A stretch of DNA of 64,000 nt from Actinomycetospora chibensis (GCF_028737215.1 NZ_JAQZAM010000015.1:62001-126000); one strand, 5' to 3'; positions 45,030 to 54,467 are shown, counted from the stretch's first letter. A program made the numbers and translations. Notes: generated by a model from the sequence alone, not told the origin.

Positions 45030-46259
45030 CTACGACCACACCCTGACGTAGTCGACGACCAGATCGACAGGGAAGGTCACCTCGGGGGGCGGGGCTCCGA
45101 TCGTTCCGCCCACGGCGAGGTTGAGCAGCATGAACATCGGCTGTGGCGGGTCGATGGGTACATTCGGGTCCTCCAGGGCCCAGCTGACCCCGGCGTAAGG
45201 AACGTCGTCGCGGGCGAACGCCACGCCTTCGGGTGACCAGTCCATGCGGAAGGTGTGGAAGGTGGAGTCGTTGGCGGTTCCCCCGGAGTAGCTGGTGACG
45301 GAAGGAGCGTTCCGCGAGGTGTGGACACTCGACTCCACGGCGGAGAAGCCGTAATCCTCGACCATGTCCACTTCTCCACTGCGGGGCCAGCCGACTACGG
45401 GGTAGTTGTCTCCGAGCATCCACCACGCGGGCCACAGCCCCGGGCGGCTCTCGATCTTCATTCTGGCCTCCCAGTGGCCGTATCTCTGCGCGAATCGGTC
45501 CACTGTCTTGAGTCTCGCGGAGTGATAGACGATCTCGTCTGCGTTCCCGGGTCGAGGGAGAGTCGTCCTTGTTGCGCGAATGACCAGGTGCCCGTGGCCG
45601 TCGAGGAAGGAATTGGCGCGAGACCGGGTGTAGGTTTGGAGCTCGCCGTTGCCCCATCCGCCTCCGCCGACATCGAATGCCCACCGCGTCTCATCCGGTC
45701 CCGCACCGACGGACGCGTCGCGACGACGAGGCGCGTCGGCTTCCCGCAACGCCACCGTCCGCTTCTTCGGGGTGACCTCCGCCAATACCGTTGTCCGACC
45801 ACTCACCATCTCGGCGTCGGCGGGGAACCGATGCCGACCACGAGACTCACGGGGGGATGCCGCGGGCGACGCGTTGTCGGGTCGTTGCGGCGCGGTGTCG
45901 GCGAAGTGCGATCGCGATCCCCGGGCTGCCGGGCCTCCGACGTGAGCAGAACCCGCAGGACTCGCGACTCGTTTCCTTACGTGCGGCACAGGGAGGCGTT
46001 CAGTGGCCAGCGACGCCGCCGGATCGAGATCCTCGAGCAACGGTTGATCGAACCGAACAGTCACAGCGTCAGAGTTCGCCACACGCGGACCACGTGAACG
46101 TGCAGCCTCATGGCGCACGTGCGAGTTGCGACTATCCATCACCAGATCCGCGACCGTGAGCGGTGCGGACCAGTCTTGCGGAGGGTCGTCGCGCTTCCTG
46201 TGACTCGGCGACCGCCCCGGACAGGTAGGCGAACCCTCCACACCTTCGACCAACCGCAC
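45030..46259 (-). CDS. GH16 endo-beta-glucanase-like protein with atypical N-terminus
   Basis: The C-terminal ~220 residues form a GH16 domain: WAFDVGGGGWGNGELQTYT, ARMKIESRPGLWPAWWML, and the catalytic GEVDMVED (nucleophile E296, assisting D298, acid/base E301 if the start is 46259). It would cleave beta-1,3(-1,4)-glucans such as laminarin. The ~190 residues before it are Arg/Pro/Ser-rich and show no signal peptide, and the usual DEFDG-type opening strand is absent. The start is therefore uncertain (ATG 45809 is another choice). The gene may be 5' truncated or decayed. Confidence 0.7.
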   Translation of the reverse strand: MRLVEGVEGSPTCPGRSPSHRKRDDPPQDWSAPLTVADLVMDSRNSHVRHEAARSRGPRVANSDAVTVRFDQPLLEDLDPAASLATERLPVPHVRKRVASPAGSAHVGGPAARGSRSHFADTAPQRPDNASPAASPRESRGRHRFPADAEMVSGRTTVLAEVTPKKRTVALREADAPRRRDASVGAGPDETRWAFDVGGGGWGNGELQTYTRSRANSFLDGHGHLVIRATRTTLPRPGNADEIVYHSARLKTVDRFAQRYGHWEARMKIESRPGLWPAWWMLGDNYPVVGWPRSGEVDMVEDYGFSAVESSVHTSRNAPSVTSYSGGTANDSTFHTFRMDWSPEGVAFARDDVPYAGVSWALEDPNVPIDPPQPMFMLLNLAVGGTIGAPPPEVTFPVDLVVDYVRVWS

Positions 46260-46710
46260 CAGCGCCCCCGAGCCTCATGGTGTTCCCGCCCTGTCGGCAC
46301 CATCACCTGAGGACGCCGCTCGTTCACCGCGAGGCCGTTTCTCGACCGAGACCGCGGTGACACAGCGGTATCAGTGCATCGCCCCTGATCGTTACCTGAT
46401 CAAATGTCTTCCGGGTGAAGTTGGTGCATTCGGCGGCGAGAAGACTCGTGTTCGGGTCATCACCGCGACATTCTGGACGCGGATCGATTTCAGATCGGCC
46501 GCGGATGAACGATCGCGCAAATGGCGGTGCGGTCGACCCTCGTGCTGACAATCCGGTGATCCACACAAGCGCGCCGATCTTGCTGCCTCGCGCTCACTTC
46601 TTGTCGCGGGCAGCGGACACCGGGATCGCGACGGGCGGATTCGCGGTCGGGCGAACGAGCAACGGAGCAGTCCGACCGGCCGACAGACAGACCGATCGCC
46701 GTCGGACAGG
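46260..46710. other. Non-coding stretch
   Basis: About 450 bp of somewhat lower GC between the GH16 gene and the ankyrin gene. Short ORFs here have no protein-like composition. A CCTGATC direct repeat spaced 11 bp apart occurs near 46385-46403. Nothing else is recognised. Confidence 0.3.
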
Positions 46711-47418
46711 GTGGCGCAGGTGGTCCGACCTACCCAGGCCGAGACGCGGCTGTCGTGGGACGCCGTCCTCGAGCGCTCCGACCTGAAGCCCGACGTGCTG
46801 GCACTCCGAGACGCTCTCTCCGACGCGGTCGAGGAGGGTCACTGGGCCCAGGTCGCGGCGCTGCTCGACCGGACCGACGACGACCTGCCGTCCGCGCTCA
46901 ACGCCAACGCTCTGCGTGTGGGAGATGCGAAGGGGATGGCTCCGCTGCACCACGCAGCGACTCAGGGGGCACACCGTGATGTCGTCGACGACCTCGTCGC
47001 GCGCGGCGCCTGGCGCACTTTGCGCACCGCGGGCGACGGGGAGACCGCCGAAGCGATCGCACGCCGGCTCGGACACACCGGGCTGGCCGAACGACTAGGT
47101 CCGGAGATCGCGACGACGCTCGACGTGGACGCGGCGGCTGATCTCGAGGTCTTCCTGCGCGCGCTGGTCGAGGTGCGGACACGGCGGCTGGGTCGGCGCT
47201 TACGGCCACCGCAGCTCGGGCCGCTGCTCGAACACCCGACGGCGACGATGTGGGTCGGGGTCCCCGGCATGTACGGGGGCTTCGCCTGCCGCTGGGCGAC
47301 GAGCACGATGGAGCCGACGCTCGAGGTCCGCAGCTGGAGCCGAGTGACCGGGGGCTCGGGTCGGGCGCACCGGATCACGGTCGAGGGAGTCGAGCTCGTC
47401 TCGCGGGGGCTGGTGTAG
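46711..47418 (+). CDS. Ankyrin-repeat protein
   Basis: 235 residues from GTG 46711. One clear ankyrin repeat, GMAPLHHAATQGAHRDVVDD, is followed by a partial second (GETAEAIARRLGHTGLAERL). A C-terminal beta-rich domain has TATMWVGVPGMYGGFACRW and ends in HRITVEGVELV. The repeat usually mediates protein contact. The C-terminal part is not recognised. No obvious partner lies alongside. Confidence 0.75.
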   Translation: MAQVVRPTQAETRLSWDAVLERSDLKPDVLALRDALSDAVEEGHWAQVAALLDRTDDDLPSALNANALRVGDAKGMAPLHHAATQGAHRDVVDDLVARGAWRTLRTAGDGETAEAIARRLGHTGLAERLGPEIATTLDVDAAADLEVFLRALVEVRTRRLGRRLRPPQLGPLLEHPTATMWVGVPGMYGGFACRWATSTMEPTLEVRSWSRVTGGSGRAHRITVEGVELVSRGLV

Positions 47419-47598
47419 GCGGACGGGTCGCCGACTCCCCGTCGCTCCGGGTATCACCCCGAAGCAGGGCCGGCAGTTCGCCGCGGACCGACGGCGATGC
47501 GTCCCGCGATCGCTCTGAGCGACGTCCGGTACTCGATCTCTCGTCGTCGCGGGCAGCGAGGAAGGCCGAACGATCGGGCCCTCGGGCGGCGAGGGTCC

Positions 47599-48126
47599 TC
47601 ACCGCGTCGGCGCATAGCGCACGAGCTCCTCGTTGCTGACGGCCGGCCTGGCGCGCTCGGGGCGCTCGAGGGTGTCCTCGAAACCGATCCGGGTGTCGAG
47701 GTCGATGCGCCGGGCGTACTCCAGGACGGGCCAGGCCCCGGCGTCCTCGCCGTGCAGGATCGGTACAGGCATCAGGCCGAGCGCGGTGAGGATGCGCCGC
47801 GCCTCGGCGACCGAGATCTCGGAATCGGTCACAGTGACCTCGGCCAGGACCCGCGTCGTGCCCCGCGGCAGACCGGCCTTCTTGATGCACGGCGTCGCCG
47901 GAGGTCCGAACGCCCAGCTCCACCCCGATGCCCACCGCGTCGAGGGCAGCGCACACCCGCTGCCACCCGCTCCCGTGGACGTTGACCGAGGCGAGGGATG
48001 CACGTGGACGTTCAGCACGCCGAGCGTGGAGACTGCGCGTGTATCCCGGGCTAGCTGACGTGGCGTCACCGGCACGGCCGGGTGCGCATCGGCCGGCCGC
48101 GCTCCGTTGAGGCAGCACTGCAGCAC
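47599..48126 (-). pseudogene. BKACE (beta-keto acid cleavage enzyme) remnant with internal deletion and frame switches
   Basis: From GTG 48126 the frame gives the enzyme's N-terminus (VLQCCLNGARPADAHPAVPV ... NVHVHP). The sequence then jumps to a later part of the family in another frame (SLASVNVHGSGW, GIGVELGVRTSGDAV), and at about 47890 returns to the first frame for the C-terminus (AGLPRGTTRVLAEV, WPVLEYARRI, RIGFEDTLERP). The two shifts cancel, so the ORF stays open at 175 codons. Roughly 90-100 residues are missing, including the barrel centre. It cannot be functional. Intact relatives cleave beta-keto acids with acetyl-CoA. Confidence 0.85.
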
Positions 48127-48248
48127 CTCGGCGTCACCTCCTCGGACCGGTCCACGACCCCGCCGGCTTCGGCCCCGACAGCGATGCAAGCAACGTCTGC
48201 ACCGGCGTTGCACGCTGCCGAACGCCAGACGGAGTCCGGAGCGCCGAC

Positions 48249-49103
48249 CTAGTGCGAGCTCCCTGGACGGGGAGGCTGCTCCGCATCGACGAGATGGAGG
48301 AACTCCTGGATCGCCGTCACAACGGCGTCCGGGCGGTCGATCGTCACCAGATGTCCCGCATCGTCGAGCAAGGTCGGATCCGGTGCGCCGAGTCGACGTG
48401 CGAGGTCGCGCTGCGTCGCGATCCAGCCGGCACGGCCGCGGCCGGTGCCGGCCGCCCCGACGATCAGGCGCACCGCAACCCGTGGTGCGCCGCGCTCCCG
48501 ATGCCAGTCCAGCACGCCGGCCTGCAGCCGACCGTGACCGAGCCACGCGTCGAGCGTCGTCCTGGCCCACGCCTGCGAGCTGTAGACCGCACGGATCATG
48601 TCCGAAGTCATCCGGTCGCGACGCCGTACCGACGTCGCCCACACCGCCACCACGCGCAACCACGGACCGAGCAGCGCCATCACGCCGGTCGCCAGGACCA
48701 CCTCGGCGATGGCGCGCGCGGTACCGGTGAGGACGGCCGGCACCGGCCGGACGGCGACCTGATGGGAGGCATCGACGAGTACTGCTCCCACCACCGGTGA
48801 AACGGTTCCGCTGTCTCCGGCTCCCCCACCGGGGAGCGTTCTGGAGTACAGGTACGCCTGGACGTGGAGGCCACCCGATGAGTGGCCCACCAACAACAGC
48901 GGTCGGGGCGAGCCCGCCACTCGCATGGCCAGGCGAGAGGCGACCGCGTCCGGCGACCACGCCGCGGGGTCGCGCAGCCGGGGCGAGTCGGCCGGGTCGA
49001 TGGTGAGCGTCGCGACGCCGGGGGGCAGCGCGTCGAGGACAGCGGCCCACTCTTCCGGTGCTGATCCGAGACCGGGCACGATCACGACCGTGCAGGCCCT
49101 CAC
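48249..49103 (-). CDS. Alpha/beta hydrolase
   Basis: 284 residues from GTG 49103, overlapping the DUF998 gene stop (GTGA). The start VVIVPGLGSAPEEW carries the oxyanion turn, LLLVGHSSGGLH is the nucleophile elbow (Ser), VLVDASHQ follows strand 6, and LLDDAGHLVTIDRP contains the catalytic His. It has a hydrophobic mid-segment, AEVVLATGVMALLGPWLRVV, that may touch the membrane. It is likely co-transcribed with the upstream membrane protein. Substrate unknown. Confidence 0.82.
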   Translation of the reverse strand: MRACTVVIVPGLGSAPEEWAAVLDALPPGVATLTIDPADSPRLRDPAAWSPDAVASRLAMRVAGSPRPLLLVGHSSGGLHVQAYLYSRTLPGGGAGDSGTVSPVVGAVLVDASHQVAVRPVPAVLTGTARAIAEVVLATGVMALLGPWLRVVAVWATSVRRRDRMTSDMIRAVYSSQAWARTTLDAWLGHGRLQAGVLDWHRERGAPRVAVRLIVGAAGTGRGRAGWIATQRDLARRLGAPDPTLLDDAGHLVTIDRPDAVVTAIQEFLHLVDAEQPPRPGSSH

Positions 49104-49909
49104 GCAGGGCCCCGGACCCACCGCGAGCCGCGCCACGACACCGCGCCGATGGTCACGAGGACGCCTGAGAGCGCGAGCACCTGCACCCGTTGCACGTACC
49201 CGACGACCCCGTCCAGCCCCAACCCCAGCGTCTCCTCCACAACGATCACCATTCCGGGCCCGGCGATCAGGGGTAATCCGATCAGCATCGCCAGTTCCAG
49301 GGGTGACGCCTGCTGAGACGCAGTGCGTCCGCGAGATCGAGCCACGGCGAGCAAGACCACCGCGACGATGATCCCGCCGTTGGCAGCGACACTGGATGCC
49401 TCGTGCACGCCGAACTCGAGGGGTGTTCGCGCGGCCTCCGCCGCGGCACACGCGGGCTCGGCCGAGGGGGCGCACGCCATCGGGACGGCCACGTCGACCA
49501 CGGTCGCCACTCCGAACAGCGCGAGCGCGCCACCGGCCCCGCGCACCGCCGGTACCCGACCGCACCGGGCCACCCGGAGCGCGACGAGGACGACGATGGC
49601 GCCCACGACGACATCGACGGCGCGGAAGACGCCCCCGTATGGCTGATCGAGAGCCGCCAGCTCGCTCACGAACGACCGCCCGGGATCGAGCGACGCCCCG
49701 AGGAACGGGGTCACCACGAAACAGGAGTACAGCAGCCCTGCAGCGATGGTGGCCGACCCGACCAGCCGATCACGTCGTGTCGCGGTCGCGGAACCGCTGA
49801 CACGCAAGGTGGTGTCGCCGCCCTCGGCACCGACCCGAAGTGGTCCGAATCCGTCGTCGGGTCGGCGACCCGGCCTGATCACCGCACGCTCCCTCGGCAC
49901 GAGGTTCAC
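49100..49909 (-). CDS. DUF998 integral membrane protein
   Basis: 269 residues (the first ~45 may not be translated; internal starts exist). About six membrane segments are present. The opening AGLLYSCFVVTPFLGASLDP followed by RSFVSELAALDQPYG is the DUF998 signature of uncharacterised actinobacterial membrane proteins. Its stop overlaps the start of the hydrolase gene, so the two are translationally coupled. Confidence 0.8.
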   Translation of the reverse strand: MNLVPRERAVIRPGRRPDDGFGPLRVGAEGGDTTLRVSGSATATRRDRLVGSATIAAGLLYSCFVVTPFLGASLDPGRSFVSELAALDQPYGGVFRAVDVVVGAIVVLVALRVARCGRVPAVRGAGGALALFGVATVVDVAVPMACAPSAEPACAAAEAARTPLEFGVHEASSVAANGGIIVAVVLLAVARSRGRTASQQASPLELAMLIGLPLIAGPGMVIVVEETLGLGLDGVVGYVQRVQVLALSGVLVTIGAVSWRGSRWVRGPA

Positions 49910-50048
49910 CTCCCGAGAGCAGTGGAGGAAGTCTTGATCGTCTTAGGCCTCAGCCTGACCGTGGCCCGGCGCCATTGGTCGCGGTGTCGGGGGGAGAGCA
50001 AGGCCCTGCGGAGTCCTGCCATGGCGACCCCCTCCTGCCCAGCGCTGT

Positions 50049-50459
50049 TCAGAGCAGACCCGCGACGGCGAGCCAGCGCCGCACTGCAGGCGCCCCGAGA
50101 TGCACCAGGTGGAGCGCCACTCCTGCGCTCCGCGCCAGGCTCCGGAACTGCGACAGGACCTCCACACCGGCCCGATCACAGGACGGAACCGCGGAGAGGT
50201 CGACCACGACGACGCTGGGGTGACGATCGAACTCCCGGTGCAGGTGATGGCCGAGTTCTGCAGCGTCCGATGGCCTTAGCGCCCCCGAGACCGTGATGAT
50301 GACACCGTGCGCGGCGTCGACCGGGCGGACCTCGATGAGCGCCCGCTCGTCCGACATCGTCTTCAGGGCGATGACCGGCGCGGCCCCTGACATCGGAGCA
50401 GTCACCGCGGTGGAAGGGGCGAGGCGATCTTCAGCTGTCAAAGCACTGTCTCCCGGCAA
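50049..50459 (-). CDS. STAS-domain protein without the canonical phosphorylation serine
   Basis: 136 residues. A STAS fold (anti-sigma factor antagonist type) is seen in GVIITVSGALRPSDAAELGH, then VVVVDLSAVPSCDRAGVEVL. In active antagonists the last loop reads D-S-S/T-G and its serine is phosphorylated by the anti-sigma kinase. Here it reads C-D-R-A-G, so kinase control of the usual sort is lost. No anti-sigma kinase gene is adjacent. It may be a constitutive antagonist or a sensor. Confidence 0.78.
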   Translation of the reverse strand: MPGDSALTAEDRLAPSTAVTAPMSGAAPVIALKTMSDERALIEVRPVDAAHGVIITVSGALRPSDAAELGHHLHREFDRHPSVVVVDLSAVPSCDRAGVEVLSQFRSLARSAGVALHLVHLGAPAVRRWLAVAGLL

Positions 50460-50840
50460 CAGGCCGATGGGTAGCGATCGGCTGCTGCTGAACCGTCGCT
50501 CCCACCACTACCCGGTGATTCACCGCCGATCACGCTGCCCCGCAAGTTAGGACTGAATGCGCACGACTGCTACTCCGACTGGTCCAGTTCCGCGACGAGG
50601 GCCGCCGACAGAGAACGGGACCAGACATCGCGAGGTGACTGCCACGGCTGCCGCCATCGTGGAGGGAGTTCCGCGACCTCGAAACCACTCCTACCGCTCG
50701 CCGGGCCCTGGATCAGAACGCCCGCCGTCGCTGCACCACTTGACCCCAGATCGGCCTGGAAGGCAGTCACGGGGCGAACGATCGCTGCTGTGGGCGCAAC
50801 TAGTGGTTATGGTGCTCGCCCCGGTGCAGAGACAGCGCCC
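50460..50840. other. Non-coding stretch
   Basis: 381 bp between two minus-strand genes. A minus-strand ORF at 50570-50770 lacks any recognised domain. Nothing else is seen; it probably holds the STAS-gene promoter. Confidence 0.3.
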
Positions 50841-51113
50841 CTACCCGGGGGTCTTCTCGCTCCCCACCAACTCGGCGAGCACGTCACGTGCGTCGCTGCT
50901 TCCCGCCGCGGCCAGCCGGCGGAGCTCCTCCACGTCCTCCCTCTCGCCGGCCAGCTCGACCAGGACATCGACGGCATCAGAGTTGCCGGCGTGGGCGAGC
51001 CGACGCAGCTCGGCAAGATCGCCACGTTCACCCGCGAGCTCGACCAGCTGATCTTCCGCATCGCGGTCACCAGCCGTCGCGGCCTCGCGCAACTCAGCAA
51101 GTTCGTCGTTCAC
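50841..51113 (-). CDS. Small protein of three 28-residue helical repeats
   Basis: 90 residues from GTG 51113. Almost the whole protein is three copies of a 28-residue unit of the type DLAELRRLAHAGNSDA-x-DVLVELAGERE (about residues 4-31, 32-59, 60-87). Each copy can form two antiparallel helices, as in Sel1/HEAT-like solenoids. Adjacent copies are ~60-70% alike, so the array arose by recent duplication. Likely a protein-binding scaffold; partner unknown. Confidence 0.7.
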   Translation of the reverse strand: MNDELAELREAATAGDRDAEDQLVELAGERGDLAELRRLAHAGNSDAVDVLVELAGEREDVEELRRLAAAGSSDARDVLAELVGSEKTPG

Positions 51114-51528
51114 GCCGCGCGCTCCTTCCGCTTGCCCCACCGCGAACCTAGACCCCGTCTCCGAGAACAAGCCGCATCAGCGCTCTCCACCACCACCGAG
51201 GGGCGAGAGGTTCGGTGGACCCGTGGACTCGAATCTGCCTCCACGGATCACGAAGTGAGTCTGGCTCCACACAGATTCCGATGGGCCACCTAGACTCTCG
51301 GCGACCCCGTGGCGACGCCGCTGGTGGCCGAGCCGGTCTGATTTCACGTCAGTGATGCCTGTCGTTCTCGACGGCCCCTTGGTTCTGCGCGCGTCACACT
51401 GCGCTGGAGGACACCCGGACGTCGCCCGACGCATCGTGCTCGATGCGGTACTCACCGTCGCCCATTGGGCAGAACAATACGCAGTTGCCGTCATGTTCGC
51501 GTCGTGCGAGGCGGTGGATGCTAGCGCT
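51114..51528. other. Non-coding stretch
   Basis: 415 bp between divergent genes. The plus-strand frame of the SnoaL gene is open upstream to 51352, but codon use and lack of similarity argue against translation of that part. No RNA gene is recognised. Confidence 0.3.
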
Positions 51529-51930
51529 GTGACGACCACACAGAGCACCAACGTTGCCACCGTCCAGGGCGCGTACGACGCCTTCAACAGCGGCGAAATG
51601 CCAGCGGTCCTCGCGGTAATGCAGCCCGACGTCGAGTGGATCGAGAGGGCCGGGCCTTACCAGGGCCGCTACGTCGGACCCCAGGCGATCGTGGACAACG
51701 TGTTCGCCCCAGTTCCCGAGGACTGGAGCGAGTTCACGGTGACCCCTGACGAATTCCTCGAGGCCGGGGATGTCATCGTCGTGCTCGGTTGGTTCGCCGG
51801 AACCGCCCGCGAGAGCGGCACCTCGTTCCGTTCCCGGTTCGCGCACGTGATCCGCATGCGGGACGGACTGGAGGCCTCCTTCGAGGATATCTCCGACGCC
51901 CACGCTTTCCACATTGCGCTCGGCCGCTGA
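51529..51930 (+). CDS. SnoaL/NTF2-like protein
   Basis: 133 residues from GTG 51529. The pattern NVATVQGAYDAFNSGEMPAV, then VMQPDVEWIERAGPYQGRY and a final FEDISDAHAF is the cone-shaped SnoaL-like fold with a central pocket. Members include polyketide cyclases, isomerases and many proteins of unknown role. No catalytic assignment is possible. Confidence 0.8.
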   Translation: MTTTQSTNVATVQGAYDAFNSGEMPAVLAVMQPDVEWIERAGPYQGRYVGPQAIVDNVFAPVPEDWSEFTVTPDEFLEAGDVIVVLGWFAGTARESGTSFRSRFAHVIRMRDGLEASFEDISDAHAFHIALGR

Positions 51931-52083
51931 CCAGTAGGTGCGTGGCGGGGCCTGGAAGTCCTGAGTCGGTGCGCCGAGGAGCGCGCCCGTCCTTCGCGGG
52001 TGACTGGCAGCGCGCCCTCAGCGATGCGACGAACGTGAGCTTTCCCATGCCCGCTGAAGTGAGACCACCCGCGGAGGTCGATC

Positions 52084-52413
52084 ATGCCGTTGTACATCTA
52101 CGAGGCCGCCTATACCGCTGAGTCGCTGGCGGCCCAGATTCGCGAGCCCCAGGACCGCCTGGAAGCGACCCGGGCCCTCTACGACGCTGCCGGGGTCACT
52201 GTCGTGGCCGCCGGTCACCCCCTCGGGGAGCACGACGTGGTGATCCTCTTCGACGCGCCTGACGACATCGCGGCGGCGAGCGTGGCGCTCACCATCGGCG
52301 CGGGAGGGGCGGCCCGGTCGGGTCGAACGAGGCGTCTGTTGAGCACCCAGGAGTGGAAGGAGTCGCTGGAGCGCGCGCAAGGCGTGGCGTCCCAGTACCG
52401 GCCCGCGCGATGA
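52084..52413 (+). CDS. GYD-domain protein
   Basis: 109 residues with GGAGG just before the ATG. The opening MPLYIYEAAYTAESLAAQI, the AAGHPLGEHDVVILFDAPDD core (where GYD would stand, here GEHD) and the ALTIGAGGAARS segment match the small ferredoxin-like GYD family. Function unknown. Confidence 0.78.
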   Translation: MPLYIYEAAYTAESLAAQIREPQDRLEATRALYDAAGVTVVAAGHPLGEHDVVILFDAPDDIAAASVALTIGAGGAARSGRTRRLLSTQEWKESLERAQGVASQYRPAR

Positions 52414-53087
52414 CCAGGCGAAGCCGGCGAGCTCACTGACGACGACGAGCGGGAGGGCGCTTGCCGCGCACCTCAGGTCGGCGCCAACGCGCACATCTTC
52501 GGTCGAGTTGCATCTCGTCGGTCAGCGGTGTGGGCCCGTGGGACTCGACCCGCAACCAACGGACCAAGAGATCGCCGCACTCCGACCACCAAGACCTCTA
52601 CCAGCAACAACGGTGTGGGAGTCGGTCACTCCGACCGCACCACGGACCTCCAGTAGCCGCCGTTTCGCACCACGACCCGCACCACGGGCCATCGGACGAC
52701 TTGAGGTAAGCCTCATTCCACCGACCGGCCACACACGATCTGACGGGTCCTGGTCGGCTTGTTCCGGCGACTCGGCGTCAGTGGGTGACTGGCTCGCTGC
52801 GCTGTGTCATCGTCGGCGGCGCCACTTCGACCCTGACCGGCTGAGTGGCGCGCTTTGATCGACCCTGTTTCCTTCCACGACTCGTTCCACGAGGCCCCTC
52901 GGGGCAGTGGCCTGATGGTCCGAGTCGTCTGGGTTCGTCAGCACTCGCTGCGGGGGCAATTCTCCTGCTCGCATCCGTACTCGGTCTGCAGGTCACCCGA
53001 GGATCGAGGCACGCCCGCCCGCGCGGGTGCTCGCCGACCAGGGCCGGCCAGTCGACAGGGTCCGTCGCAGCGCGCGAAGTGGGCGCG
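52414..53087. other. Long non-coding stretch
   Basis: 674 bp without any frame of protein-like composition; ORFs of 70-120 codons are arginine/proline-rich shadows. No hairpin-rich RNA or repeat is recognised. With the neighbouring gaps it marks a gene-poor zone. Confidence 0.3.
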
Positions 53088-53867
53088 TCATCGCGGGTCG
53101 GTCAGTTCGATCCAGGTCGGCGCGTGGTCGCTGGTCTTCTCCTTGGCGCGGACAACGCGGTCCACGCCGGCGGCGACGAGCCGGCCCGCGACGGCCGGGC
53201 TGAGCATCAGGTGATCGATGCGCAGGCCCGCGTCGCGGCCGAACGCGTTGCGGAAGTAGTCCCAGAAGGTGTAAATCCGCTCGCCCGGGTGCAGCGTCCG
53301 CAGCGCGTCCGTCCAGCCCTGCGCGGCGAGCCGGTGGAACGCGTCGCGCACCTCGGGGCGGAACAGGGCGTCGTCGACCCAGCGCTCCGGCTTGTGGACA
53401 TCGAGGTCGGTCGGCATCACGTTGTAGTCGCCGGCCAGCACGACCGGAACGCCGCGTGCGAGCAGGCTCGCGGCATAGCCGATGAACGCCTCGAACCAGG
53501 CCAACTTGGCGTCGAACTTGGGACCGGGAGCCGGGTTGCCGTTGGGCAGGTAGAGGCAGCCGATCACAATGCCGTTCACCGCCGCCTCGATGTAGCGCGA
53601 CTGCCCCGGATCGGGCTCGCCCGGCAAACCCCGGCGGGTCTCCGCCGGCGACTCGCCGCGAGCCAGGATCGCGACCCCGTTCCAGCTTTTCTGTCCCAGC
53701 CAGACGGCCTCGTACCCGGCGTCGCGAATGGCGGCCGCGGGAAACTTCTCCTGCGGCGCCTTCAGCTCTTGAAGGCAGACGACGTCCGGCCCGGCCTCCG
53801 CAAGCCACTCCAGCAGGACCGGCAGCCGCCCGTTGACGCCGTTCACGTTGTAGGTCGCGATCTTCAT
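53088..53867 (-). CDS. xthA: Exodeoxyribonuclease III
   Basis: 259 residues. The endonuclease/exonuclease/phosphatase fold shows KIATYNVNGVNGR (metal Asn), CLQELKAP (catalytic Glu), SWNGVAILAR, LAGDYNVMPTDLD (Asp/Asn) and the final TSDHAPTWIEL (Asp-His). It removes 3' blocks and cuts at abasic sites in base excision repair. Length is standard. It is isolated, with non-coding DNA on both sides. Confidence 0.95.
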   Translation of the reverse strand: MKIATYNVNGVNGRLPVLLEWLAEAGPDVVCLQELKAPQEKFPAAAIRDAGYEAVWLGQKSWNGVAILARGESPAETRRGLPGEPDPGQSRYIEAAVNGIVIGCLYLPNGNPAPGPKFDAKLAWFEAFIGYAASLLARGVPVVLAGDYNVMPTDLDVHKPERWVDDALFRPEVRDAFHRLAAQGWTDALRTLHPGERIYTFWDYFRNAFGRDAGLRIDHLMLSPAVAGRLVAAGVDRVVRAKEKTSDHAPTWIELTDPR

Positions 53868-54467
53868 CTCGTAGGTGCGCCTCCCACCGTCAACACCACC
53901 AAGGCCAGCTCGCGCACCGCCACACGGTCACGCTATCCGGCTGGCTTCAGGCCGCGGCCGGTGGCGGACCGGGTCCGCTCGGTCCCGGGCCTGCGGGCTG
54001 CGGGTCATCGCCGGCCAGCGGGCAGACGTACACGGTCTCCATGCGGCACTCCGTGCCCGCGCCGGCGCGAGCCTCACCAGCCGCCGTCGTAGCCCAGCCG
54101 TTCGGCCGTGGCCCGACGCGCTGAAACGACCTGGCCCATCAGGGCCGGCTCGAAGGTCTACGGGAAGTCCTCACCGCTTCGGATAGGCACCTGATCCGTA
54201 GTTGCGTGCCTACCGCGTGCACGTCAAGTTCGATGGGCACCAGCGGGCACCACAGGTGCTCCATTGGACACACGAGGCGAGAGTGGGAATCAGATCGTGG
54301 ATCGGGATCAGCTGTAGATCGACGACAAGATCGCTGTCACCGAACTCGCGGTGCACGCTCGTACCTCACGCTACTGGGCCGCGTGGGCGGAGGGGACGCG
54401 CGCAGTCGCTCTGTGGAGCGAGGTCGAGGGGGTCGGCTGCACTGCCTCGGGCTCCTCGGTGCGGGGT
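53868..54467. other. Non-coding stretch with a possible small gene remnant
   Basis: 600 bp. A short plus-strand stretch near 54312-54420 reads DDKIAVTELAVHARTSRYWA, which vaguely resembles the opening of SnoaL-like proteins and soon degenerates. The rest shows nothing recognisable. Confidence 0.3.

Noticed and set aside
50570-50770. 66-codon minus-strand ORF
   Set aside because: No ribosome site, no domain and atypical composition.
54312-54420. Possible SnoaL-like or NTF2-like N-terminus (DDKIAVTELAV)
   Set aside because: The similarity covers only a few residues and the frame then loses protein-like character; no start or fold can be supported.
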